Shown in pieces: positions 51,922 through 59,663 of a stretch of DNA of 64,000 bases (its first letter is position 1; each line of letters starts with the position of its first letter). Source of the stretch: Roseovarius sp. (GTDB lineage Bacteria > Pseudomonadota > Alphaproteobacteria > Rhodobacterales > Rhodobacteraceae); assembly GCF_030373445.1 (NCBI RefSeq), contig NZ_JAUCYU010000014.1, forward strand, positions 87,355-151,354. Reading direction: 5' to 3'. Both the position numbers and the translations under genes were made by a program. The notes under the pieces are model-generated. The model did not search any database and was not told the origin of the DNA. It saw only the letters and a program-made list of their open reading frames with translations.

Positions 51922-52779
51922 TCAGGCGACCTTGAGCTGATCGGGGGCGAGGGTGTCCCGGGCGATCTGCCGGGCGCGGGCAAGCTCGGCCAGCAGCTCG
52001 GACAGGGGCGGGATGTTGTCGTCGCGCTCGATCATGGTGGAGACGGGGCCGAAATGGCCGATGGCGCGGCGGTAGAGCTCGAACACCTCGTCGCAGACCG
52101 GCTGGTCATGGGTATCGATCAGGCAGTCATTGCCCTCGCTGTGGCCGGCGAGGTGGAACTGCACGACGCGGTCCGTCGGGATCGCCTCGATGAATTCGGC
52201 GCCGTCGAAGCGGTGGTTCTGCCCCGAGACGAAGACGTTGTTCACGTCGAGCAGCAGCCAGCAATCGGCACGGCGGGCCAGTTCGCCGACGAATTCCCAT
52301 TCGGTCATCTCGGATTCGGCGAACTCGATGTAGGAGGATACGTTCTCGATGGCGATGCGGCGGCCGAGATGGTCCTGCACGCGGGCGATGCGGGCGGCGA
52401 TGTGGGTCAGCGCCTCCTCGGTATAGGCGACGGGCATCAGGTCATGCAGGTTGATGCCGTGCACGCCTGTCCAGCAGAGGTGGTCGGAGATCCATTTCGG
52501 CTGAACGTGATCGGCGAGGGATTTCAGACGGTCCAGGTAGGCCCGGTCGAGCGGGGAGGACGAGGCGATGGACATCGACACGCCGTGCATCACCAGCGGG
52601 TAGCGTTCCTTCACGCGGTCGAGCATGTGGCGGGGGCGGCCGCCGGCCTCCATGTAGTTTTCCGAGATGATCTCGAACCAGTCGACGGGCGGGGGCGTGT
52701 CGGCGTCGAGGATCTCGGCGTAATGCTGGGGCCTGAGGCCAAGGCCGAAGCCAAGGAACGGGGGGCGGTCGACCATCAT
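51922..52779 (-). CDS. bufB: MNIO-family RiPP-modifying enzyme BufB (DUF692)
   Basis: 285 residues of DUF692 (multinuclear non-heme iron oxidative enzymes). Recognisable pieces: LGFGLGLRPQHYAEIL, WFEIISENYMEAGG, PLVMHGVSMSIAS, WISDHLCWTGV, IAIENVSSYIEF, LLLDVNNVFVSGQNH and VVQFHLAGHSEG, providing the His/Asp/Glu iron ligands of the TIM barrel. Known BufB enzymes oxidise precursor cysteines to copper-binding thiooxazoles. It lies between bufA and bufC, after a 90-nt gap with a hairpin. Confidence 0.9.
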   Translation of the reverse strand: MMVDRPPFLGFGLGLRPQHYAEILDADTPPPVDWFEIISENYMEAGGRPRHMLDRVKERYPLVMHGVSMSIASSSPLDRAYLDRLKSLADHVQPKWISDHLCWTGVHGINLHDLMPVAYTEEALTHIAARIARVQDHLGRRIAIENVSSYIEFAESEMTEWEFVGELARRADCWLLLDVNNVFVSGQNHRFDGAEFIEAIPTDRVVQFHLAGHSEGNDCLIDTHDQPVCDEVFELYRRAIGHFGPVSTMIERDDNIPPLSELLAELARARQIARDTLAPDQLKVA

Positions 52780-52816
52780 GCTCCTCCTGTCGTGGTGCGG
52801 GGCAGTGTAACGGCAA

Positions 52817-52850
52817 ACCGGGCCCCTGTCCGCACTGGAAGAGGCCCGGT
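52817..52850 (-). other. Hairpin between bufA and bufB
   Basis: ACCGGGCC (52817-52824) and GGCCCGGT (52843-52850) form an 8-bp stem with an 18-nt loop, 20 nt after the bufA stop. No T-run follows. It probably stabilises bufA mRNA or lets only some transcription continue into bufBC, giving an excess of precursor over enzymes. Confidence 0.6.
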
Positions 52851-52869
52851 GGAATTGCCCTGTGACGGA

Positions 52870-53133
52870 TCAGCTTTCGACGGTGCCGCCGGCCTCGTCG
52901 CATTCGGCCTTGGTCATCGACAGGAAGCCTTCGCCCTTGCAGGAGTTCTGGCCGGCGCAGGAGTTGCTGGCGGTGGCGCAGTCGCTGGTGCCCTTGCAGC
53001 TGTTGACGCCCATGCAGTGGATCTTGGCCTCGTCGGCGGCGGCGGCCGTGGGGGCAAGCGCGGCGGGGCCGGACAGGGCAAGGGCGAAGGCGGCGGATGC
53101 GATGGCGGCGCCGGATCTGGTGGTATGTTTCAT
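52870..53133 (-). CDS. bufA: Bufferin-type RiPP precursor (BufA2-like)
   Basis: 87 residues. A long signal peptide (1 to about 33, ending TAAAADEA) is followed by a Cys-rich core with six Cys at 40, 46, 52, 59, 65 and 78; the spacing GVNSCKG...SDCATASNSCAGQNSCKGEGF is that of the BufA2 group of periplasmic bufferins. Bufferins bind copper after cysteine modification and protect against copper stress. Start ATG 53133 has an AGGAG site; a possible ECF promoter lies about 60-85 nt upstream. The Cys 78 tail (KAECDEAGG) is also conserved in this group. Confidence 0.88.
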   Translation of the reverse strand: MKHTTRSGAAIASAAFALALSGPAALAPTAAAADEAKIHCMGVNSCKGTSDCATASNSCAGQNSCKGEGFLSMTKAECDEAGGTVES

Positions 53134-53191
53134 CGTTAAGCTCCTCTTCTTTGTACGATGGATCGCAAACCGACCATCGGGCGGAAGGTTT

Positions 53192-53218
53192 GTAACGGGC
53201 AACTAAACTTATCGTTAC
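53192..53218 (-). promoter_or_regulatory. Candidate ECF-type promoter upstream of bufA
   Basis: Read on the minus strand: GTAACG (53218-53213), 15-nt spacer, CGTTAC (53197-53192), 58 nt before the bufA start codon. The elements resemble ECF sigma promoters (G-AAC upstream, CGTT downstream), and bufferin genes in other bacteria are ECF-controlled. The two hexamers are also exact inverted repeats, so a repressor site is an alternative. Confidence 0.5.
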
Positions 53219-53245
53219 GTCGCGTAAGGTGGGGGTGAGGCGTGG

Positions 53246-54142
53246 TTACCGCTGGATGTCCCAGGCGGGGCCGTAACTCCGGAAGCTGGGCACAAGGGGC
53301 CGCCCGGAACGGCGCTGCAGCCAGTCGACGAGGAGGGAGACCGACGTGGTGAAAACCACGATGAGGACGAGAATGTAGATCGGGATGAAGTCACCGAAGG
53401 TGAGCAGGGTCATGTTTTGAACGGCGGTGGCCCCGATGGACGCCAGCGGATAGGGCACGCCCATGCCGAAGAACGACATCGCGACCTCGGTCAGGAAGGC
53501 GATGTTGAAGACGATGCCGAACATGGCCGCCAGAAGCACGCCGTCGTTGCGGAGGAGAGCGGTCACGAGGCGGAGCATGGGCAGGCGGGAGGCCGAGGCG
53601 GCGAGGGCGTAGCGCTGGGTGGCCTGCATGGTTTCGGTGCTGCACAGCCGGAAGACCCGTGGCGCCAGCGCCAGGGTCAAGGCCGTGACCAGGGCCGGGC
53701 CCGACGGGGGGAAGACGGCGATGATGAAGAAGGCCCAGTAGAAGGCCGGGAAGGTCGACAGGGTCTGGGCCAGGAGGAACAGGATGGCGGAGGGCCATGC
53801 CCCGAGGGCCGTGGCGAGCGCGCTGGCGGCCACGCCGATGCAGAGCGACAGGACGGCCACGGCAAGCGCGAGCCCGACGCTGTTGCGCAGGCCGTAGATG
53901 ATGCGCGTCATGAAATCCCGCCCGTAGGCATCGGTTCCGAGAAGGTGGGTGTTGTCGGGCGGCTGGAAGGGCTGGCCCACGATGTCCGTCTGGCCGAACG
54001 GCGCGATCAGGGGCGCGAGAGCCGTCACGAGCAGGACGGCGAGCGTGATGGCCAGGGGGATGGCGACGGCGAAACGGGCCGAGGGGCGGATGGCGTCGGG
54101 ATGTGGGTGATGGAGGGGGGTTTCCCGAAATAACCGTTTCAT
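53246..54142 (-). CDS. Orphan DppC-type ABC transporter permease
   Basis: 298 residues with six membrane helices and the DppC N-terminal layout: FGQTDIVGQPFQPPDNTHLLGTDAYGRDFMTRIIYGLRNSV (first part). The cytoplasmic EAA loop is degenerate: QRYALAASASRLPMLRLVTALLRN lacks the usual Gly and final LP. No partner permease, binding protein or ATPase adjoins it, and upstream lies a foreign-looking gene. It may be a remnant of a broken operon or work with a distant partner. Confidence 0.78.
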   Translation of the reverse strand: MKRLFRETPLHHPHPDAIRPSARFAVAIPLAITLAVLLVTALAPLIAPFGQTDIVGQPFQPPDNTHLLGTDAYGRDFMTRIIYGLRNSVGLALAVAVLSLCIGVAASALATALGAWPSAILFLLAQTLSTFPAFYWAFFIIAVFPPSGPALVTALTLALAPRVFRLCSTETMQATQRYALAASASRLPMLRLVTALLRNDGVLLAAMFGIVFNIAFLTEVAMSFFGMGVPYPLASIGATAVQNMTLLTFGDFIPIYILVLIVVFTTSVSLLVDWLQRRSGRPLVPSFRSYGPAWDIQR

Positions 54143-54301
54143 GCCAATGCCCTGCCCTCTTTCGGGAAGTTTAGGCGCAGGCGGCCGGCAAGTAAACCTT
54201 GGGCGGGCGTTGGGCGGCGGTGGCGGGTTGTTTTCCGGGTGCCAGAGGGTGGGGGAAGGGACGCGGCAATCAGCATGCGGCGTCTAAACAGAGATATGCC
54301 G

Positions 54302-55375
54302 TCACCAGATGTACGCGTCGCGGTCAAACCTGTATTCGAATGGAAAGACGGACGCATACTCCGACTTGCCACCTGGATTGCCATCTCCTTGATCTGGAGC
54401 GACCAAGGCTCTCGGTGGCAGAGGCGGCTTGTTTCCAAAGCGATCAGTGGTCACCAAATGATGATGTTCACCAATCTTCCTGCCGGATTTGAGAAATTCG
54501 GGCCAAACCTCCTGGTAAGCTCTTCCCACACAAATCGTATGTGCCTCATGATCGGGTAGACCATACCAACACCAACCACCCCGATTGTCGGTTTGCACGA
54601 TCTCCGCGTACACAACATCGAAGGTTATGCACAACGACTCGAAAAGAGATTTGAGGCGGTCAAGATTTGCTGGATGTGTGAACAGTTTTGGACGGAGCTC
54701 AAAGCACACGCGGCACAGCAGAAATTCTCGACGGACAAAATGTTGTGGGTGGTATCTCTCGAACGTCTTTTTACAGGGAACATCCAGGAAAATGTGTCCG
54801 AAAGGCGATCTGGATTTCATGAAGATATCCGTTTCAGTCTTGAAGGATGAAACCAGTTCCGAGACGTCGCCGTCTTCGACTTTGCCTTGCAATGGTTCGT
54901 AGTAGCCGAACCTTGCCGGAGCGGCTTCAGGCATCAAAAGAGAAATCTCCCGAAGCAACTGTTCAAATCCACTCTCGTAGAATTTCTCGCCGCCCTCGAA
55001 GTAGAATGACATCCAGCCACTGTCGTTCGGCTGAATTGCCTTTTCCTCCAGCTTCCCGGATTTCGTTGGCGTTTCAAAATGCTCGGTTTGCAGGTCAATC
55101 AGAACGCCCTTTGTTTCAAGGACAATTGCGCCAAGCCATGAATCAACGGCAGCTCGATCGGATGACGTGTGATTGCCTTCTAAGCTGATCCTGAAGAGGA
55201 TACGCTTCTTGCCCAAGACGGGTAGATAGTTGGCCGGTATATCCTCTTCTTCCACGACATCCGGGCCATCAACGCGAATGTATTTTCCGACACTGGTTTG
55301 TGGCGGATCAAGTGTCAGCTTTCGGCTCGTATAAAGCTCGAAGTCATAGCTCAAATTAACCGCCTCGCTTTCCAT
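54302..55375 (-). CDS. Hypothetical protein of unusual composition next to tRNA-Thr
   Basis: 357 residues from ATG 55375 (MESEAVNLSYDFELY). No domain recognised. It has several Trp/His/Cys-rich segments near the C-terminus (FLLCRVCFELRP, GGWCWYGLPDHEAHT, GEHHHLVTTDRFG) and resembles stand-alone immunity or cargo proteins only in a general way. DNA is much lower in GC than all neighbours. It lies directly downstream of the 3' end of tRNA-Thr, a typical insertion site. An extended frame up to 55630 is false because it reads through the tRNA. Confidence 0.6.
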   Translation of the reverse strand: MESEAVNLSYDFELYTSRKLTLDPPQTSVGKYIRVDGPDVVEEEDIPANYLPVLGKKRILFRISLEGNHTSSDRAAVDSWLGAIVLETKGVLIDLQTEHFETPTKSGKLEEKAIQPNDSGWMSFYFEGGEKFYESGFEQLLREISLLMPEAAPARFGYYEPLQGKVEDGDVSELVSSFKTETDIFMKSRSPFGHIFLDVPCKKTFERYHPQHFVRREFLLCRVCFELRPKLFTHPANLDRLKSLFESLCITFDVVYAEIVQTDNRGGWCWYGLPDHEAHTICVGRAYQEVWPEFLKSGRKIGEHHHLVTTDRFGNKPPLPPRALVAPDQGDGNPGGKSEYASVFPFEYRFDRDAYIW

Positions 55376-55569
55376 ATACCGGATCAGTGTCTTGCAACTC
55401 GAATATACCCTGCTCCACAGGATGCGTGAGCGCCAAAAGCAGTCATTGACAACAGGAATTTGGACTGCACGGACGTCCGCACTGCGGCTATTTCGGCACA
55501 GGGTGCCCCTGTCGGACGCATCGCGTCGGATGAAGGCTGCGGGGCAGTCCGGCAATTTTCGGGAGGGAC

Positions 55570-55644
55570 TGGTGCTGCTGGGGAGGATTGAACTCCCGAC
55601 CTCACCCTTACCAAGGGTGCGCTCTACCACTGAGCTACAGCAGC
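55570..55644 (-). tRNA. tRNA-Thr (anticodon GGT)
   Basis: Minus strand: acceptor GCTGCTG/CAGCAGC, D arm with TAGCTCAGTGGTAGAGC, anticodon stem CACCC/GGGTG enclosing TTGGTAA (anticodon GGT), T arm GGGAG-TTCAATC-CTCCC, and encoded CCA at 55570-55572. Decodes ACC/ACU. Its 3' end faces the AT-rich gene at 54302-55375. Confidence 0.95.
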
Positions 55645-55846
55645 CTCGTCGATGGCGGGCCTCTTAGACCGTTCCGCGGCCCCGCGCAAGGGCTATCTGG
55701 CCGGGTTTTCGTACCGGTTTGCCGCAATGCCGGGAAAAACCGCCGGGGCGGGATTTCACGGGGCGCCGTACCGCATTATATGACTGGCTTCTGGTTTCGC
55801 CGGCTTGATTTCTCGGGTACAAAGCGGAACACAGTAGGACGGCACG

Positions 55847-56008
55847 ATGACGAAAAAGACCCCCGACAAGGCCCGCCCCGCCGGAAAGGACAGCCGCGAA
55901 GACCGGCTGAAGGCCGCGCTGAAGGCCAACATGGCGCGGCGCAAGGCACAGGTGCGGGGCAGAAAAAACGCCGCCGGGGCGGACGAGGCAGACAAGGACG
56001 AGGGATAG
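55847..56008 (+). CDS. Small basic conserved protein upstream of murA
   Basis: 53 residues: MTKKTPDKARPAGKDSREDR, then LKAALKANMARRKAQVRGR and an acidic tail (ADEADKDEG). Strongly basic helix with LKAALKANMARRKAQ is a pattern seen in small proteins that precede murA in alphaproteobacteria. It stops 6 nt before murA, with a shared AGGGATAGGAACCG region. Function unknown. Confidence 0.7.
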   Translation: MTKKTPDKARPAGKDSREDRLKAALKANMARRKAQVRGRKNAAGADEADKDEG

Positions 56009-56014
56009 GAACCG

Positions 56015-57283
56015 ATGGATTCGATACTGGTAAGGGGCAATGGCCAGCTGAACGGGGATATCCCGATCGCCGGGGCCAAGAATGCCTGTCTGACGCTGAT
56101 GCCGGCGACGCTTCTGAGCGAGGAGCCGTTGACGCTGACCAATGCGCCGCGGCTGTCGGATATCCGCACGATGAGCCTGTTGCTGCAGAGCCTTGGCGCC
56201 GAGGTGATGAGCATGCAGGAGGGCAAGGTGCTGACCATGTCGAGCCATGCCCTGAAAAGCCACGTGGCCGATTACGACATCGTGCGGAAGATGCGCGCCT
56301 CGATCCTGGTGCTCGGGCCGCTGCTGGCGCGGGACGGGCATGCGGTGGTGTCGCTGCCCGGCGGCTGTGCCATCGGGGCGCGGCCGGTCGACCTGCACCT
56401 CAAGGCGCTGGAGGCGATGGGCGCGGAGCTGGAGCTGAAGGACGGCTATGTTCACGCCAGCGCCAAGGGCGGGCTGAAAGGCGGCGTGGTGGAGTTTCCG
56501 CTGGTGTCGGTGGGGGCGACGGAAAACGCGCTTCTGGCCGCGACGCTGGCCAAGGGCACGACGGTTCTGAAGAACGCCGCGCGGGAGCCGGAGATCGTCG
56601 ACCTGGCGCGCTGCCTGCGCCGGATGGGCGCGCAGATCGACGGTGAGGGCACCAGCGAGATCACCATCCAGGGGGTCGACCGGCTGAACGGCGCGACGCA
56701 TCCGGTGGTGCCCGACCGGATCGAACTGGGCACCTACATGCTGGCGCCGGCCATGTGCGGCGGCGCGGTGGAGTGTCTTGGCGGGCGGCTTGAGCTGGTC
56801 GCGGCGTTCAGCGAGAAGCTGGACGAGGCCGGCATCTCCGTCGAGGAGACCGAGCGCGGCGTGAAGGTGTCGCGCGGCAACGGGCGGGTGAAGGCGGTTG
56901 ATGTGACGACCGAGCCGTTTCCGGGCTTTCCCACGGATTTGCAGGCGCAGATGATGGCGCTGATGTGCATTGCCGAAGGCACGAGCGTGCTGGAGGAGAA
57001 GATCTTCGAGAACCGCTTCATGCACGCGCCCGAACTGATGCGGATGGGCGCGAGGATCGACGTGCAGGGCGGCACCGCGAAGGTGACGGGCGTCGAGCGG
57101 ATGAAGGGCGCGCCGGTGATGGCGACGGACCTGCGGGCGTCGGTCTCGCTGATCCTTGCCGGGCTGGCGGCCGAGGGCGAGACGCTGGTCAACCGGGTCT
57201 ACCACCTGGATCGCGGCTACGAGAGTGTCGAGGAGAAGCTGGGCAACGTGGGCGCGCAGATCGAAAGGGTGAAGGGCTCGTGA
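56015..57283 (+). CDS. murA: UDP-N-acetylglucosamine 1-carboxyvinyltransferase
   Basis: 422 residues with the inside-out barrel signature: IPIAGAKNACLTLMPATLL, the catalytic loop LPGGCAIGARPVDLHL (Cys118), VSVGATENALLAA and LAPAMCGG..., VTTEPFPGFPTDLQAQMMAL. Transfers enolpyruvyl to UDP-GlcNAc, first committed step of peptidoglycan synthesis. The Cys (not Asp) predicts fosfomycin sensitivity of the enzyme. Overlaps the DUF2948 gene. Confidence 0.97.
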   Translation: MDSILVRGNGQLNGDIPIAGAKNACLTLMPATLLSEEPLTLTNAPRLSDIRTMSLLLQSLGAEVMSMQEGKVLTMSSHALKSHVADYDIVRKMRASILVLGPLLARDGHAVVSLPGGCAIGARPVDLHLKALEAMGAELELKDGYVHASAKGGLKGGVVEFPLVSVGATENALLAATLAKGTTVLKNAAREPEIVDLARCLRRMGAQIDGEGTSEITIQGVDRLNGATHPVVPDRIELGTYMLAPAMCGGAVECLGGRLELVAAFSEKLDEAGISVEETERGVKVSRGNGRVKAVDVTTEPFPGFPTDLQAQMMALMCIAEGTSVLEEKIFENRFMHAPELMRMGARIDVQGGTAKVTGVERMKGAPVMATDLRASVSLILAGLAAEGETLVNRVYHLDRGYESVEEKLGNVGAQIERVKGS

Positions 57284-57750
57284 GCGATGACGCGAGATTC
57301 GAGGACGGGCGCGAGGCGCCGCTGAACCTTGGCGCCTTCGACCTGGAGGATTTGCAGGTTCTGTCGTCGCTGGTGCAGGATGCCGTGTTCCCGGTGACCG
57401 AGATGGCGTGGCGCCCGCGCGAGCGGCGGTTTGCCCTCCTGCTGAACCGCTTCCGGTGGGAGGATGCCGGCCGCGAGCGGCACGGGGCCGAGCGGGTGCG
57501 CTCGGTTCTGGCGGTGGATCATGTTCTGAAGGTGGCGAGCCAGGGCATCGACCGGGGCGACAAGGACACGATCCTGTCGGTGCTGACGGTCGAGTTCGAG
57601 CCGGGCGAGGACGGCACCGGCCACGTGCTGCTGACGCTGGCGGGCGACGGGGCGATCCGGCTGGCGGTCGAGGCGCTGGAGGTGACGCTGAAGGACGTGA
57701 CGCGGCCCTACAAGGCTCCCTCCGGCAAGGCGCCGGAGCACGGGGACTGA
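57280..57750 (+). CDS. DUF2948 family protein
   Basis: 156 residues from GTG 57280 (MSDDARFEDG), overlapping the murA stop. Contains LVQDAVFPVTEMAWRPRERR and the conserved VLAVDHVLKVASQGIDR block, then ILSVLTVEFEPGEDG and IRLAVEALEVTLKDVTRPY, as in DUF2948. The murA-DUF2948-hisD order is characteristic of Rhodobacterales. Function unknown. Confidence 0.88.
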   Translation: MSDDARFEDGREAPLNLGAFDLEDLQVLSSLVQDAVFPVTEMAWRPRERRFALLLNRFRWEDAGRERHGAERVRSVLAVDHVLKVASQGIDRGDKDTILSVLTVEFEPGEDGTGHVLLTLAGDGAIRLAVEALEVTLKDVTRPYKAPSGKAPEHGD

Positions 57751-57754
57751 CGCG

Positions 57755-58240
57755 ATGAGCGAGGTGCGTGCCGCCCGGCCGGAGGACGCGGTGGAGATCA
57801 GCGCCGTGCTGATCGCCTCGATCCGGGAGCTGTGCGCGCCCGATCATGAGGGCGACGCCGCCGCCATCGAAGCCTGGATTGCCAACAAGACCCCCGAGCA
57901 CGTGGCCGTCTGGCTGGAAGGCGCGCACGGGGTGCGCGTGGCGGTGGAGGGCGAGGAGATCGTTGCCGTGGGCGCGGTTTCGGGGTCGGTTTCGGGCGGG
58001 GGCGAGGTGCTGCTGCTCTACGTGGCGCCGGAGCATCGCGGCCGGGGTCACAGCGCCGCGCTATTGCAGGTCCTGGAGGCGGAACTCGCCAACGCCGGGC
58101 ACACGGAGGCGACGCTTGTCAGCACCAAGACGGCGCATGGCTTCTACCTGTCGCGCGGCTGGCGCAATGACGGGCCGGAGGTGGATTGCTTCCGCACCCG
58201 GGGCCAGCCGATGAGGAAGGCGCTGGGCGGCGGCCCTTGA
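57755..58240 (+). CDS. GNAT-family acetyltransferase
   Basis: 161 residues of the GNAT fold: LLLYVAPEHRGRGHSAALLQ is the acetyl-CoA-binding motif A and AHGFYLSRGWRNDG is motif B. Substrate unknown. It lies between DUF2948 and hisD, with hisD 44 nt further; cotranscription likely. Confidence 0.83.
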   Translation: MSEVRAARPEDAVEISAVLIASIRELCAPDHEGDAAAIEAWIANKTPEHVAVWLEGAHGVRVAVEGEEIVAVGAVSGSVSGGGEVLLLYVAPEHRGRGHSAALLQVLEAELANAGHTEATLVSTKTAHGFYLSRGWRNDGPEVDCFRTRGQPMRKALGGGP

Positions 58241-58284
58241 GCCCCCGGCGGGGGCCGTTTAAGGGTTCCGCGAAAGGATCTGCC

Positions 58285-59589
58285 ATGCCCCATTTTCTGA
58301 ACGCCAACGATGCCGGTTTCGAGGAGGCTTTCGCCGCCCTGCTGGGCGCCAAGCGGGAAGAGGCGCAGGATGTGGACGAGGCCGTGGCCGCGATCATCGC
58401 CGATGTTCGGGCGCGGGGCGATCAGGCGCTGATCGACCTGACGGCGAAGTTCGACCGGATGGAGCTGTCGCCCGACCGTCTGCGGTTCACCGCCGCCGAG
58501 GTCGACGCGCTGGTGGCGCAGGTGTCGCCCGGGGACCGCGCGGCGCTGGAACATGCGGCGGGCCGCATCCGGGGCTATCACGCCCGGCAGATGCCCAAGG
58601 ACGAAAGCTGGACCGACCCGGAGGGCGCGACGCTGGGCTGGCGCTGGACGCCGGTCTCGGCGGCGGGTTTGTATGTGCCCGGGGGGCTGGCGTCGTATCC
58701 GTCGTCGGTGCTGATGAACGCGATCCCTGCCAAGGTGGCCGGGGTGGAGCGGCTGGCGATCACCGTGCCCACGCCCGATGGCGTGGCCAACCCGCTGGTG
58801 CTGCTGGCGGCGCGCATTGCCGGGGTGGACGAGATCTACCGCGTGGGCGGCGCGCAGGCGGTGGCCGCGCTGGCCTATGGCACCGAGAGCATCGCGCCGG
58901 TCGACAAGATCACCGGGCCGGGCAACGCTTACGTGGCGGCGGCCAAGCGGCGGGTCTTCGGGCGGGTCGGGATCGACATGATCGCGGGGCCGTCGGAGAT
59001 CCTGGTGATCGCCGATGCCGAGAACGATCCGGACTGGATCGCCGTGGACATGCTGAGCCAGGCCGAACATGACGAGAGCGCGCAGGCGATATTGATCACC
59101 GACGATGCGGGGTTCGGCGAGCAGGTGAAGGCCGCGGTCGAAAAGCGGCTGGAGACGCTGGAGCGGCGCGAGATCGCGGGGGCGAGCTGGCGCGATTTCG
59201 GCGCGGTGATCGTGGTGCCGGACCTGGAGATGGCGGCAAAGCTGGCGGACCGGATCGCGCCCGAGCACCTCGAGCTGTGCGTGGCCGATCCCGAGGGGCT
59301 TTCGGGCAAGATCCGCCATGCCGGGGCGATTTTCCTGGGCGCCTGGACGCCCGAGGCGATCGGCGATTACGTTGGCGGGCCGAACCACGTGCTGCCGACG
59401 GCGCGGTCGGCAAGGTTCTCCTCCGGGCTGTCGGTGATGGATTTCCTCAAGCGGACGACGCTGGCCAAGATGACGCCCGAGGCGCTGAAGGCCATCGGGC
59501 CGGCGGCGGAGCGGCTGGCGATTGCCGAGAGCCTGGAAGCGCACGGATTGAGCGTTCGGGCGCGGCTGGACCGGCTGAACGAGGGCTGA
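58285..59589 (+). CDS. hisD: Histidinol dehydrogenase
   Basis: 434 residues. Contains LYVPGGLASYPSSVLMNAIPAKVAGVERLA (first part), RVGGAQAVAALAYGTESI, DKITGPGNAYVAAAKR, MIAGPSEILV, the catalytic AEHDESAQAILIT and IAPEHLELC, and the NHVLPTARSARFSSGLSV end. Carries out the last two oxidations of histidine synthesis. ATG 58285 follows AAAGGATC; an upstream frame continues the GNAT shadow. Confidence 0.96.
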   Translation: MPHFLNANDAGFEEAFAALLGAKREEAQDVDEAVAAIIADVRARGDQALIDLTAKFDRMELSPDRLRFTAAEVDALVAQVSPGDRAALEHAAGRIRGYHARQMPKDESWTDPEGATLGWRWTPVSAAGLYVPGGLASYPSSVLMNAIPAKVAGVERLAITVPTPDGVANPLVLLAARIAGVDEIYRVGGAQAVAALAYGTESIAPVDKITGPGNAYVAAAKRRVFGRVGIDMIAGPSEILVIADAENDPDWIAVDMLSQAEHDESAQAILITDDAGFGEQVKAAVEKRLETLERREIAGASWRDFGAVIVVPDLEMAAKLADRIAPEHLELCVADPEGLSGKIRHAGAIFLGAWTPEAIGDYVGGPNHVLPTARSARFSSGLSVMDFLKRTTLAKMTPEALKAIGPAAERLAIAESLEAHGLSVRARLDRLNEG

Positions 59590-59663
59590 GGCCCGCGCCA
59601 CGTTGCGCGAAAAGGATTGCCGTTGCTAAGATACCCGGGGCCGAGGCCCACGGGAGAAAGGGC

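Noticed and set aside
55376..55630. N-terminal extension of the AT-rich gene near tRNA-Thr
   Set aside because: The added residues are translated from the tRNA gene itself (GEVGSSILPSSTS-like reading); the start at 55375 is preferred.
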